A DNA stretch of 64,000 nt from Onchocerca volvulus (lineage: Eukaryota > Nematoda > Chromadorea > Rhabditida > Onchocercidae): NCBI GenBank assembly GCA_000499405.2, contig HG738141.1, positions 1,306,481-1,370,480 of the forward strand. The letters are read 5' to 3'. The translations under genes were made by a program, and so were the position numbers. Each line of letters starts with the position of its first letter. Positions within the stretch are counted from its first letter, which is position 1. Below, piece by piece: positions 1-15,648 of the stretch. The notes beneath the pieces were generated by a model. It searched no databases, was not told where the DNA came from, and saw nothing but the letters and a program-made list of their open reading frames with translations.

Positions 1-3000
1 AATTGCCAGGTTAATTGACCGTGAACTTTGCTCTCACAAGATGAAAAGATCAATGCTTTTCTTTGAATCCGAGAAGCAAAGATAACATTAATAATTAATT
101 TCATGTCAATATGAATGTTGTTAAGCTTATAATAATATGAAAAGACCGTTCATTATCTTCTGGCATTGATGTTACTATTGCAGCTCATTAAATAGAGAGC
201 TCTCCAGAAGAAGAAATTCGTCAAAATCACATCTTAGGAATGGATTAGCAAATTCGAAGAATTATCTGACCGTAGAAATGGAACGATTGATATGATAAAG
301 TTATCTTTCGAAATATGTTGCAAATTAGCATTCGTAAGAAGCGAACTATGAAATTTGCTCAAGCAATGACATGAATCCAAGAAGAATCATTCGGGAAATT
401 CATCAATTAACAAAAATATGAAGAATTAATTGAAGACATAATGAGCTTCTGATACTCGTCCTTCTATCACTATAATCGATTTTTACAATAAATGCTCAAT
501 TTACTATTGTTTGTTGAATGTCTTTGTTTACATTTGTATATTTTGCACTGTCGCCAAATTCATTTTAGTGGTACTGTTATTCGATTATCATCCCCGTGCT
601 TTCAACAGAGAAAAAAAATGAAACAAAATATGCTGAAAAGCATTCAGATCAGTAATTTCATCCTTTCGAAGATTTAGAAAGATTGATATAAAAAGTTCTA
701 CTCCTTTGGAAGTTTCATGCTTTATTACCTTTGACCTTTGTAAATTGATAGGACAAGAAGATTCAATGATATATGTTGTTGTTTCACGATTACAAGCACA
801 AACCAGAGCCACCATATATGATAAGCAATCAGATTGGGCAGTATCACTTTATCACTTTGCTTAACAATCAAACAAATTAGAAACTTGCTTGTATTATTAA
901 AGTTGCTAACAGATATGAACTATAAAGCTAAGAATTATTCATATGGATGGACATAGGAATCAGATTGTTCATTGCGGAAGGAAAGAAAGCGACAATTTCA
1001 CGAACATTCCGATGATTCCATCTTTTTGAATATCCTAATGCATCCTATTTTATGGAATAAGATTTCCTGGTGATCATCTTGAACTTTGAAACTCATATTA
1101 TGTCTCTGTAGCATCACTGCTTCTCAGGAAACATTCAGACCGTAAAAAAAGATATCTTCCGAATTCTCCAGTTATGTACAGTTAGAATCTCATAAAACTG
1201 TTAAACTGTAAGCGGAGATATCAATACTTATCATTAAAATACTGTCAAGAAGATGACGGACAGTAGAAAAATATTTTCTTTTAAGGTCACTTCATATTTC
1301 ATGCTTTTTGTAATAGCTTTGACCAGCATATGACAGCAAAAGGCCTTCACGAAATGATCAATTCCATAGGCTAAGTAAATAGTTTTAGTGGACCTTGTCA
1401 ACAAAGCTAACGTCGCTTGTCAATCTACTATCTCGAGCTGACTCAAACTCAATGCCCTTTTCTTCAATTACGAAACAGGAAAATGGAATGATACAAAATA
1501 TGTTGCAAAATATTTTGCTAATTTATTCAATATTCAATGTAGCACAGAATCAAATTTAAAAAAAAATATAGAAATATATAAGGAAAATATGCATATACAA
1601 TAGTGAGCTGATGTGATGTTCAGATAAATCTCTACATTTATACAACTTACTCACATCAATCTTATTTGAATCGGTTGCATATCCGATACCATAGAGCCAT
1701 CAAAGTATTTCAAAAAATCGATCCCGCATTCATCCTATCAGTATTTCTACTTGGTGCATTCGCTCAAGTATTTAAACGAGTTAATCTGAATTTCGAATTT
1801 TCTTTTTTTTGAACTGAGGAATCATGTTTAATTTACAATCCATCATAGTAAAATTATCAGTACTATTCCAATGCTAAATATGAATGGATTGTATACTCCT
1901 ATAGCATATTTAAAGATTTGGACTGTTAGCAGAAAAGCTTCTAAATTTGAACCGAGATCTACTAATCTCCTGAGTAACTGATAATATACGATGCGCAACC
2001 ATTAATCAATGAAATTTCAAATAAAAAGAGCGAAACATGCAATTGATAGTATCTACACAAAAAAGCTACAAAGGCCTTACTGCCTGTTGGTTGAAGATGA
2101 AGTGGCACAGATGCCGAGAGCTCTAATCATGCATGCAATATTTTTGGAAAAAAGAAATCACAGATCTGAAAAACATCTGAGAATTCCATCCTTAATCAAA
2201 AAAAAGTGGAAAATGTCCCTCCAAAAAGAAAAAAAAAAAAATATAATAATAATAGTAATAGTAATAAAAATAAGATAATAATAATAATAATAGTAATAAT
2301 AATAACAACAACAAACATCAACAACGACAACAGATAAAAGTTTGGGGTACTTTAACATTTAGTTAGAGGAAATATTGCAGACGGCTAATAATGTTCTACG
2401 AAAGTTTGGGTAGCATTAAATATCATCGAATCATTTTCATCTGTTCCTAAAATTGATGAGTAAATCTATTTCTTAACAATACAATCTTTTGAACGCACAA
2501 TACTCGACAAACATGCAACATTGAATGCATTATTGTTAAACATAAAATACAGAGTAACTACTATCGACAAAAATTTTGTTCCACTATGTGCAAAATTTTG
2601 TTCCACTTTAGATGAATTAATTTCAGGGAAAGCAAATGATTTGGCATATTCCAGATGTTTTCACCAAAAGCGGCATAACATATAAAATCTGGTTTTTAAA
2701 AAAAAGATAAAAAATGTGTAGATACAAAAAATGTGTCATTTCCATTTATAAAAAGAAAAGTAAAAACTACATAATATTCTGCCGACGAGAACCTAGAACG
2801 TGTGAGTAAACGAAATGCATAGAAACTGTAAAAAAATAAATATACGAAATTAAAAACACTGCATGTTTTCAAAAAGGAAGGCAAACTGCGAATCTTTGAA
2901 CTGAACAAATGACAAACAGCACAAATGAAAGCTTTAAAAACAGAAGAGTGTCGAAAATCGAGTTTGGGATAACAGAATAAAAGAAGAAAGAAAAGCACTT

Positions 3001-3356
3001 CAGTAAAGACCAATGACCAAAGGAATGAATAAGATGCTACAGAAACTTACACGAAATACACATTAAGCAAACTGATGCACTGACGGAAGGACAGGGACAT
3101 GTAAGAATTTTCTAGCTTTGACATATTAGCATACAGTTTAGACAACGAACTGGACTAATGAAAGATCTTAAAAACGAACAGAACAAAGCAGAATGGTTAT
3201 AGCAATTGTATGGTTATATTTCAAAAGCATCGAGAACATCATCGAACATCAAAGTAATTTTAAATACAGTTTGTAAGCCTTGTTGTTGTTAATCTTTTTC
3301 AACTCAAGAAAAACTCATTTTAGATAAGTCCACCTATGCAAATAAATACTTCGGGC
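1..3356. other. Intergenic region, no supported gene
   Basis: Open frames here are short, AT-driven and lack paired splice sites or recognisable protein motifs. The longest minus frame (2696-3013) is Phe/Leu-rich low complexity. A trinucleotide tract lies at about 2230-2330. The 3' flank of the B56 gene begins at 3356. Confidence 0.5.
2228..2330. repeat. (TAA)n-(CAA)n trinucleotide microsatellite
   Basis: An A-rich run leads into degenerate TAA/TAG repeats and then ACA/CAA repeats. It lies in intergenic DNA and is probably a length-variable microsatellite. Confidence 0.85.
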
Positions 3357-7767
<4,411 letters not shown>

Positions 7768-7842
7768 GTTATTGGCGAGCAGACGGCTCTCGCGAAAAGT
7801 AGAAGTAGCTCCGGCAAACAGTTTGGATCCTTTATGAATAGT

Positions 7843-8825
7843 GCTTCACAAACGTACAATAATAACCGATCGTCTGGTTGATTTTCCAACCATCAAACAC
7901 GTTGCATTCTGTAGAAACAAATAATTAATCATTTAGATATCACAATACGGCATCCATTCTCAGTGACATATATGATACTGTAAGTGTTGGATTATAAAGA
8001 TAATGCCGATTAACTTATATAATGATGTCAAATACATGAAATATGAGTTATCATATGGAAATTCATCAATCCCTTCATTTTCTTCATTTCTCTAGGCCCC
8101 TTCTTTATCCTGAAATGGTCATCCACCGGAAGAAAATACTCGAACCCAAAATTGAACTTCAACCCCCTCCTATCCCTGCCAATCTCCTCTAATAGCAAAT
8201 ACCCACTCGCGCAATCGCGTTCTCATGCTCACATAGTCAGCAAAATGCGGCCCAAGCCATAACCTATGCAAAATATAAATCTCAGAAAAGGCCGTGCCTC
8301 AATGGTCATTAGAGATAAGCGGACTTTTTGGGGTCGGTGCTTTTCTATCTAGCGAAATGGAAAGGTCAGGAAGTTGGTAGCTAGTATCACCATGGGGGAA
8401 TTCAATAGGATATGTTAAATAGGACTTCGAGGAATAGTTGACGATCATAATCACTTCAATTTACACCCCATAAACTTTTTGCACACGCCACAAGATTCCA
8501 GTATCACGAGAGAGACCAGTACAAATAAAAAACAAAAGTCTATAAATTAACAATAATTTAAGTTTTCTGTCATACAGAAACATTTATGAAAAGAGATGGT
8601 GATGGTAGTCACTTGATGTGCAAATTTCGCCGTGACAAAGAGTTCGTCGAATTCTTTCTCCGGCCCATCTCTCTTTTCATCCCTTAATACAGCATTGATG
8701 ACTTAGCATACGTTAATGCCTCAAGAGAAGATGAAATTTTATATAATAACACTCTTTCAATAATTTCAAAACAAGGAATATTTGAGGGAAAAGTGTGAAA
8801 ATATTGCTTTCATTTCTCGAAATCA
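7843..8825. other. Upstream region of B56; putative promoter
   Basis: About 1 kb separates the small gene at 8826 from the first readable B56 exon. The stretch 8095-8400 is richer in G+C than its surroundings, like other upstream regions in this window. No ORF with splice-site support was seen. It may hold the B56 promoter and an unseen 5' exon. Confidence 0.4.
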
Positions 8826-9503
8826 CTATCGCCCATTGTTAAGTTGATCGCTGTAAATGTCTTGTAATCTTCTCGTTCTTTGTCTACCGGTGCTTTCAAT
8901 CGGATCTGTAATGCAAGTTCGTTTAGAAGATTTTTGCATTCTCGATAAGATCGTGAGAAACTGCTCGACTGAATAAGAAACAGATCCTTTTGTTTTTTTG
9001 TTTAATAGCAAGACTTCTTCAGCTTGTTTGAAATTCCTGAAATTCCTGATGTGTCTCGCCGATTTTTGACAGCGATCATTACCCATTCTCATCTTTTGTA
9101 ATGATGAGAATATGCCAACTCACCTCAAAACTTCGTCTCGCTAGGCGTTTTATCGGTCTTTTCCTTGCGAATGAATCTTCTTCCTTCGTCTCGGATAAAC
9201 TCTCTTTCGTAGATTGTGTCTCATCTATTCGTCCATCTTTCATTGTAGACAATGAAATCTTAAAGTTTTGGCATTATTTTTTCAAATCGGAAGCGATATT
9301 TTGTTGAAGATAATTGAGTTTTGTTGTATTGAAATCGGAAGGTTCCATTCAATGCTTGTGGTACTTTCCTTTCATTTACCTTAATTCTTACTTTTATTTG
9401 AAAGCAATTAAGACTCACGTGATCTATTTTTGCTGATTTCTTTCTGCCGCATTGTGATAACATAATGATGAATACATTGAATGTAATCAAATTTAGAATT
9501 ATC
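8826..9503 (-). CDS. Small hypothetical protein, possibly membrane-anchored or secreted precursor
   Basis: I do not recognise this protein. A phase-consistent model is 9503-9419 (or ATG 9553-9419 read through), 9258-9083 and 9036-8826, stop TAG. Acceptors TTTTGCAG (9504) and TTTCAG (9037) and donors GTGAGT (9418) and GTAATG (9082) are good; the acceptor before 9258 (TTTAAG) is weak, and the 46-base intron is very short. An alternative shorter protein starts at the ATG at 9243. The N-terminal exon is hydrophobic (IILNLITFNVFIIML), then the chain is charged with several dibasic or tribasic clusters (RKR, KR, RR). The last exon has codon use unlike the AT-rich flanks. It lies between the formamidase and B56 on the same strand. 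The function is unknown. Confidence 0.45.
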
Positions 9504-9694
9504 CTGCAAAATAACACAGAAATCGAATAATTATTCTCAGCTTTTGTTATCATTTTGTTTGCTTCTTAGAATGGGTTAGATAGGAGGATGGCATGATCAG
9601 AATATTATTACATATTAGGCTCGAATGGGAAGGACATGTGTGATTGTTACTGAAGTATTGGTGATTCTTAGCACGAAGGAAACATGCAGGTTAG

Positions 9695-9994
9695 ATGGAC
9701 AATGCTTCATACATAGATCAAATGAAGAAAGATTCTTTTCCAGTTGCTTCAAACAACCTGGCTAGTGTGATAGCTTCAGTCCATGTAAAAAATCTTCCTG
9801 CAACTAATGAATCGTTCTCGTTCATAAGGTATGGAATCAGATGCGCTGATATAACTGCGCTGGCAACCGATCTTCCCGGCCACCACTCTTTGAATTCAGA
9901 ATATGAAAGAAATGATCACTTCCTTTCTATCACTTATTTATATTTTGATGAGCTGTTAAATAACTTTTACAAGCACATATGGCACATTTATTGA
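9695..9994 (+). CDS. Hypothetical ORF, 99 residues
   Basis: An ATG follows an AG (GCAGGTTAG) and the frame is open for 99 codons. A GTATGG donor-like site lies after the codons for NESFSFI, so only the first part may be exon. No homology is recognised, no partner exon was found, and it lies opposite the minus-strand gene block in otherwise empty sequence. It may be spurious. Confidence 0.2.
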   Translation: MDNASYIDQMKKDSFPVASNNLASVIASVHVKNLPATNESFSFIRYGIRCADITALATDLPGHHSLNSEYERNDHFLSITYLYFDELLNNFYKHIWHIY

Positions 9995-10139
9995 AGGTAT
10001 TTAAAGAACAATTGTGAATCAGTATAGGATAGGTTATTTCAAGATAAGAATGAAAGGTGAGATATTCATGTTCCGAAAATCACTGATCTTATTTTGTTAG
10101 AAATATTTGCATCAGTGTTTCCTACGGCAATTGAATAAA

Positions 10140-12788
10140 TTATGACGAATCAAAAGCTGGAATTGTAGAAGGTTGTTTTCGAAGCATAAAACGAAGTAGT
10201 TCTCTGGTTGTTGTCGAGTTTTTATCAGCCAAACTAGTGACTAAAGTAAAATGATCTTCATTCGGAATGATCTGAAAAGCTGAGTGTTTGTTTCATTTGG
10301 GTTAAACAAGATGAAATTATCTGTTACCAAAAAATTAATAAAAATAAATGATCACTCGATATTTTTCGGACTATTTTGGTATCAGAGCTGTCTTGATGAT
10401 CTCATACTTTTTTTCCAGAAATAATTTGTCCTTAACTCAACTATACCTTAAAACAATCTGACATATTCATGGCATGATATTTCTCCATGTAATTCTCTAC
10501 AATATACTGGCTTTGCTCTTTGAACTTTGGTGATTCGTCAGCACCAACAACAACCAACAATTCCGCAGAGATTTTATCCAAGCTAACAACACTGAGAGCT
10601 TCAGCTTCAGCTAAGCTTAAACTAAAATTGTCAATAAATACACTCTGCTCAGCTTCAAACATCCTATAATATATAAAATCAAAATATAAAACGAGTATTG
10701 CTATTAAAAAAGCTAATCTTGTGAGAATTTTTCAAATTTCAGCTTGGATGATAAAATGCACTCGTAATATTAGCATTTATTCTTTATCATAAAGGTACCT
10801 AATCAGCTCTGAAAAGTGTCCAAATTTTAATACAGGTGATATCTTAGCTGAAGCCTTACTTGATTGCTTTTCCAATATAGGTGCCCAGTAGAGGACGAAG
10901 GTCGTAGATGCCGGAGAAGAGTATAATCTTTTGATATCGATGCGCATCCTCCATGCATTTTAATGCTTCAACAATTTAAAAACTTGAAAAAAGCCAAGGA
11001 CATCCCTATTGAAATATCGATCAGCCATACATCTATCATTCATTGAGAGAACTTGTTGAAATGATTGAATGATAGTTAGATATAGCGAAAAAGGTGAAAA
11101 GTTAATAGTTGAAATTGAAGATTGTTATTTACCTGAGATGGCCAAATGAGCCCCAGCACTATGGCCTCCCACTGATAATCTCTTATAAGGCCAACGCTTC
11201 GCTAAAAACTACACGAGAAGATATACTGTAAATGAAAGTGAACTGCAAGGCATAGATACTCGTTCTTTGCTGATTAATCATTTTTGCATTTTTGAAGATT
11301 GATCTTCCCTCATACTTTTCAATATAAAAAAAAAAAAAAAAAATAATTCAAATTTAAGCAAAGGTAATGAACAGACATGGATTTTTATCGTTAAATTTTA
11401 TATTCTACCAATTGCGATATTACAAAAACTTCTTCAGAATTTCCGACTTTCAGACACAATTTTAATTAACTTGATTCCGTTTGATATGTATTCTATTAAT
11501 CTTCTGGTTGATTCTATCAGCAATCTCTGGTGATTTTTGATGATTTCCATAAATTTTACACTAATCGATTAAATTTGAGAGAAAAAAAATTAACTCTAAT
11601 ATGATCTACAACAATCGAAGATAAAGGCATTTTTTTTTTTTGCATTCGGCCTGACGTTATACGTTTGAATTTAATTTTATCATTGGATCAATAACTATGG
11701 ATATTCTTCCAAAAATTTATCCCACTATTACCATTTTATTCTTTCTAAATTGACATTATTGCTGGCATCTTTATTAATTTATAATTTGATAAATGGCTCT
11801 GTCTAATAAAAGACATTTATTTAAGATGAAATGATTATGTCCACAGAGCTAAATGATTCAACATGATTAAATTTCACGAACTCGATTGACCTCTAAGTAA
11901 ACATAGATCGCACTTACATGAAGAGCTTTTGTCGCCTCTTCTACCACAATATTCAGAGAAATCGTAGTTGCGAAGTCGTACCCGACGCAAGCCACCACAA
12001 AACCTTCATCGACAAGCACTTTCACTGGACTCGTGAATAGTTTACGATCTCCTTCCTGCAAAATGCAGTCATCCATTAGTCTTTTCAAATAAATGTAAGT
12101 GGCAAGACAGACTTCAACAATCAAAATTCTTTCTAATCAATACTTTGTCCCAAATATGTAAGTCAGACTTGAAAAACTGGATGTGGGCTTGTTAAAAGAG
12201 TAAAAAAGAAGAAAATTATTTTACTTGCCAGTAGCCACCGTGAAATAGCACGATGGCTTCGGTGCAATCAGCTTCACTGCCCCAAATATCAATCACTTGT
12301 TTACCGTCTGGAAATACGAATTTCAATGGCGAAGTTCTTTTCTAAGCAATAATTTAAAGAAAATTTGAAAGCTTCTTTGATTCTATGCAAAGGAAGTTGA
12401 AAAACATTGAGAGATTGGATGTAAATTAGAACAGCTCTTAATGACTGACGATAAATGATGAATTTAGATATGCAAAACGTGTTGAACCTCCGTAAGGAAC
12501 AGATTGTTGCATTGGGATGGTTAGCAAATTCTCTTGGTAGCAGGACCGCATTGTCGCGATGAATGTTTCGATGACCTGAAATGAGAAGGACTGGCGAAAG
12601 AAGAGTCCATCTGGATGGCATTCTCAATTGAAAGTCTTGGAAGTAACCTGATTCGGTGATTTTGACGATGCAGACCAATGACTTGGAGAATATAAACATT
12701 CTTGTTCGGTACATCGAATACCATGACGACATGACATGACTTCTCCAGGAACTTTGTTCAGACAGAACTCGTTTTGTTGACGTGTCAT
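10140..12788 (-). CDS. Kynurenine formamidase (arylformamidase), alpha/beta hydrolase
   Basis: It hydrolyses N-formylkynurenine to kynurenine and formate in tryptophan breakdown, presumably in the cytosol. Exons (minus): 12788-12648, 12575-12488, 12307-12225, 12055-11918, 11208-11133, 10965-10860, 10663-10447, 10271-10140. All phases agree, giving 326 residues against about 300 in animals. Visible signatures: YSPSHW near the N-terminus, VPYGDGKQVIDIW, the oxyanion motif HGGYWQEGDRK (residues 99-109), nucleophile elbow GGHSAGAHL with Ser167, acid VGADESP with Asp253, and base PNEDHF with His290. The triad is therefore complete. Two starts are possible, ATG at 12788 (used) and ATG at 12737; both precede the YSPSHW motif. 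Intron 4 is long (about 700 bases). Same strand as the downstream small gene and B56. Confidence 0.93.
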
Positions 12789-13866
12789 TTGATTCTTTTT
12801 CTTCTCTTAAAAAAGATTTAAAAAGAGTTGTCACAACATTTTCAACATTTGAAGGTCAGAAGGCATTGGAGAAGAAGCAGCGGATTCTGATGACGAATAT
12901 AAGTAGGACTATGAATTGATTTATTATAGAAAATATAAAAAATAAAAAAACTGTGAATTGATTTTATTATAAAAAAAATAGATAAAACAAGCAAATTTTA
13001 AGCAGCAAAGCTTGCTCTTCTTCAGCCATCAGTTATGATGATAGAAACAGTACAGGATATCATCCGACTAAAAAAGTCAGACAAATGAGTAAAGTCGAAG
13101 TGTGAACTATAACCTGCTTTTCAACTGTTGCAACTCATTTCCCTTAAATGACCCATGCTGAAGGAAATAATTATAATTGATATTTGATTTAATCTGCTAA
13201 GTATCTGATAAATCAAAACTGCTAAGCCCAAATCGAATGAGCGGAAAGGAGAGAAGATTCAGGACATTTAAATTGCAAAATTGAACAGGTATTATCATTG
13301 CTAAGTATTATTTCAGAAAGGAAAAGCACAATGAAATTGAAGAGCAATGTTTTGATAGTTTTGAAGAAATAAGAATTTCTATTGTAAAAGATAACTTGGG
13401 ATAAAATAACTGTAAAAATCATACTCATAAACAATGTTTATAAAAAAATTTTTTGAACTACAAAAGCTGTGAAATTTTCAACTGAAAAAAAATTACTAGC
13501 TCATTATATCTTTTCGAAATTTAGTTTTTTGAGATTATTGGAATTTTGAATTTGATGAAAAGTAAGGATAATGCACAAATTACTACAGTTATGATTACTC
13601 TAAAACAAAATAATGAGATATAATTGGAGCATATAATGTTAGCGTTAAGTGATCCGTACGAATTGTGCTTCATTATTTCCGCCTTGAAAGTCGAAATCAT
13701 CAATTCGAAACTTAGACTTAAGATTACGTATATTGTATTCTTCTGAATATTTTATCTTGAAGTGAGTTCTCTTCTTCTGATTTTAACGTCATTTCTATTA
13801 AGCTTTCAGCTCTGGATAAACTCAGAGTAAATACTTTGCATAGAAGTTGAGTTGAGCTAAAAATAA
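12789..13866. other. Upstream region of formamidase, no clear gene
   Basis: AT-rich sequence. A minus-strand 70-codon hydrophobic frame (13222-13434) lacks splice or homology support. No RNA gene was seen. Confidence 0.4.
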
Positions 13867-14135
13867 TCACCAGATTCTAGAAGGTGAGACTACGCGTCTG
13901 CTCCTTTGATGGATTTGTTCATAATTCAGGAAATCTTCTTGATACAGTTCCTCACTCTTCAGTTTAGAATTAAACATTCTACATTTTCTGGTGTAAAAAA
14001 TAATTAAAAATTCGACTATTTTCCAAATTGACATTAAAAAAATTTTTTTTTTCAGCGATTTATTATTGTTGAAGAGATCATTCATCCTTTTAAGCATCAG
14101 AAAATGCGGCTTTAACGCCATCAATAGCGAATCTT
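13867..14135 (-). CDS. Candidate terminal exon(s) of small peptide-like gene
   Basis: A clean acceptor (ATCAATTTCAG) precedes 14135. The frame then runs to a TGA at 13867 and contains KPHFLMLKR and, at the very C-terminus, a tetrabasic-like RSRR followed by VVSPSRIW. A 45-base intron (GTCAAT to ACACCAG) could be removed without changing frame. I found no 5' exon with a signal peptide, so this is a partial, low-confidence gene. The basic cleavage-like sites are what suggest a peptide precursor; that is inference. Confidence 0.2.
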
Positions 14136-15648
14136 CTGAAATTGATATTTATCGATATTTATAGTAATATAAAAAGTTCTGCGCCATAACTCGACAATTC
14201 CTCAGTCATGAATCACTGAGGCTAATTATTCCAGCTTTTTAACATTAAAATAGCGAGAGAATTTCTTGCAAATGATGAAGAACTATAATTAAACAGCGTA
14301 GAACGATTATAATTATCGAGAGTTGCTTTTCGTGACAAGAGATGAGTACTTCTGAAATTAATAAGTTACGCATTTGTTGTAATCAGTTGCAGGACAAGTG
14401 ATGACATGTTAAAAATTTCAAAATGCAAATTTTTACACAGTAATGCAATACCTAAGAAATTACTTATCAAATTTTGCAAAAATTTAGCCAATGGTACCAT
14501 TTTCAAAATAGAAATTGAATGGGCACAGGAGTAAACTTATGACTAAGGAATTAATAATCACCGAAATGGAACGGTAAGAAATAGTCACTGTCCACTTTTC
14601 AAAGTGCTTCAAAATAGAATGCTAAGTTTCTGATAGACATTCACTTCCGGCCGGGTTTTTTCACATCGAAGAGATTGTCTTGTTTTAGAGTGAGATTTTG
14701 ACCTTCTACTTGGCCAGAATCTATGACATCTTTCAGATCATTATCTCTTTCTCAGTGATCAGAAAACAATTTCTGCCTGTTAAATAATGTAGTTAACAAT
14801 GATTTTTGCTGTAATTATCAATACTCATTAGTAGATCTTCCTGGCAAATATCTATTAAAAAGCGCTATTGTCACCATTGCTGATATTATCATTTCATTTC
14901 TTAATTTTGGGCGATAGCAGACGATTGGTGAATTATCTATAATTCATTTGGTTAGGATAATAAGATTTGATAATATTTCGTATGTTTAGTGAATATATTT
15001 GCGAACCGAGAAACGATCGAATTTCATCCAATTTTAATAAAATACACACATTGATATGATAACAGAATTTATCTGAAATTTCACCTGCTTAGCATAAAAG
15101 ATATTTATCACAAGAGCTAAGACAGAATTTCAGTCGACTTATGGAATTATTGGATATACTGTATTCTCATTTTTTGATTAATTCAAATGATTCCTATGGT
15201 TATTTCAAAGCAGCCTTTCTACTATTATATTGCCATTCCAAACAAACTCAACAATCCCAGAAAAGAGTTTAAGGAAGGCTTTTTGAATTTGTGGTAGAAT
15301 CTTTAAGAATTCAATGTAAATTCTTCATCAAATTAAAAAAGAAATAGGCCAAGATTTTCAGTCTGTTTATTTGTTGAAATTCAACTTCAACTCACGGATT
15401 TTCCAAAAAAAAAAAAATGAGTTGGCCTTATCAGTTGAATCGTTATTTTGTCTTTGTCGTAGTTTGAAATTCAATTTCATGAAATGTTTGTATTGTGCTT
15501 AGTAAGTCGTGGCTTACTAATTAGATAGGAAAATTATTAAATCGTTCTGTTTATAATAGTGAAACAATCGAAGATCAAATTTCCGTATACTGAAAAACTT
15601 CCAATATTATTCAGTATTTCTTAGCTTCAATTACAAACATTTGCAAAA
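14136..15648. other. Intergenic, 5' region of coiled-coil gene
   Basis: AT-rich with homopolymer runs. No coding or RNA feature supported. It should contain the promoter of the plus-strand gene that begins at 15649. Confidence 0.4.

Noticed and set aside
2696..3013. 105-codon minus-strand ORF, Phe/Leu rich
   Set aside because: Composition follows AT-rich DNA; no motif, splice sites or neighbour support.
12301..12834. 177-codon minus-strand ORF
   Set aside because: It overlaps the first three formamidase exons in another frame; the spliced frame carries the conserved motifs.
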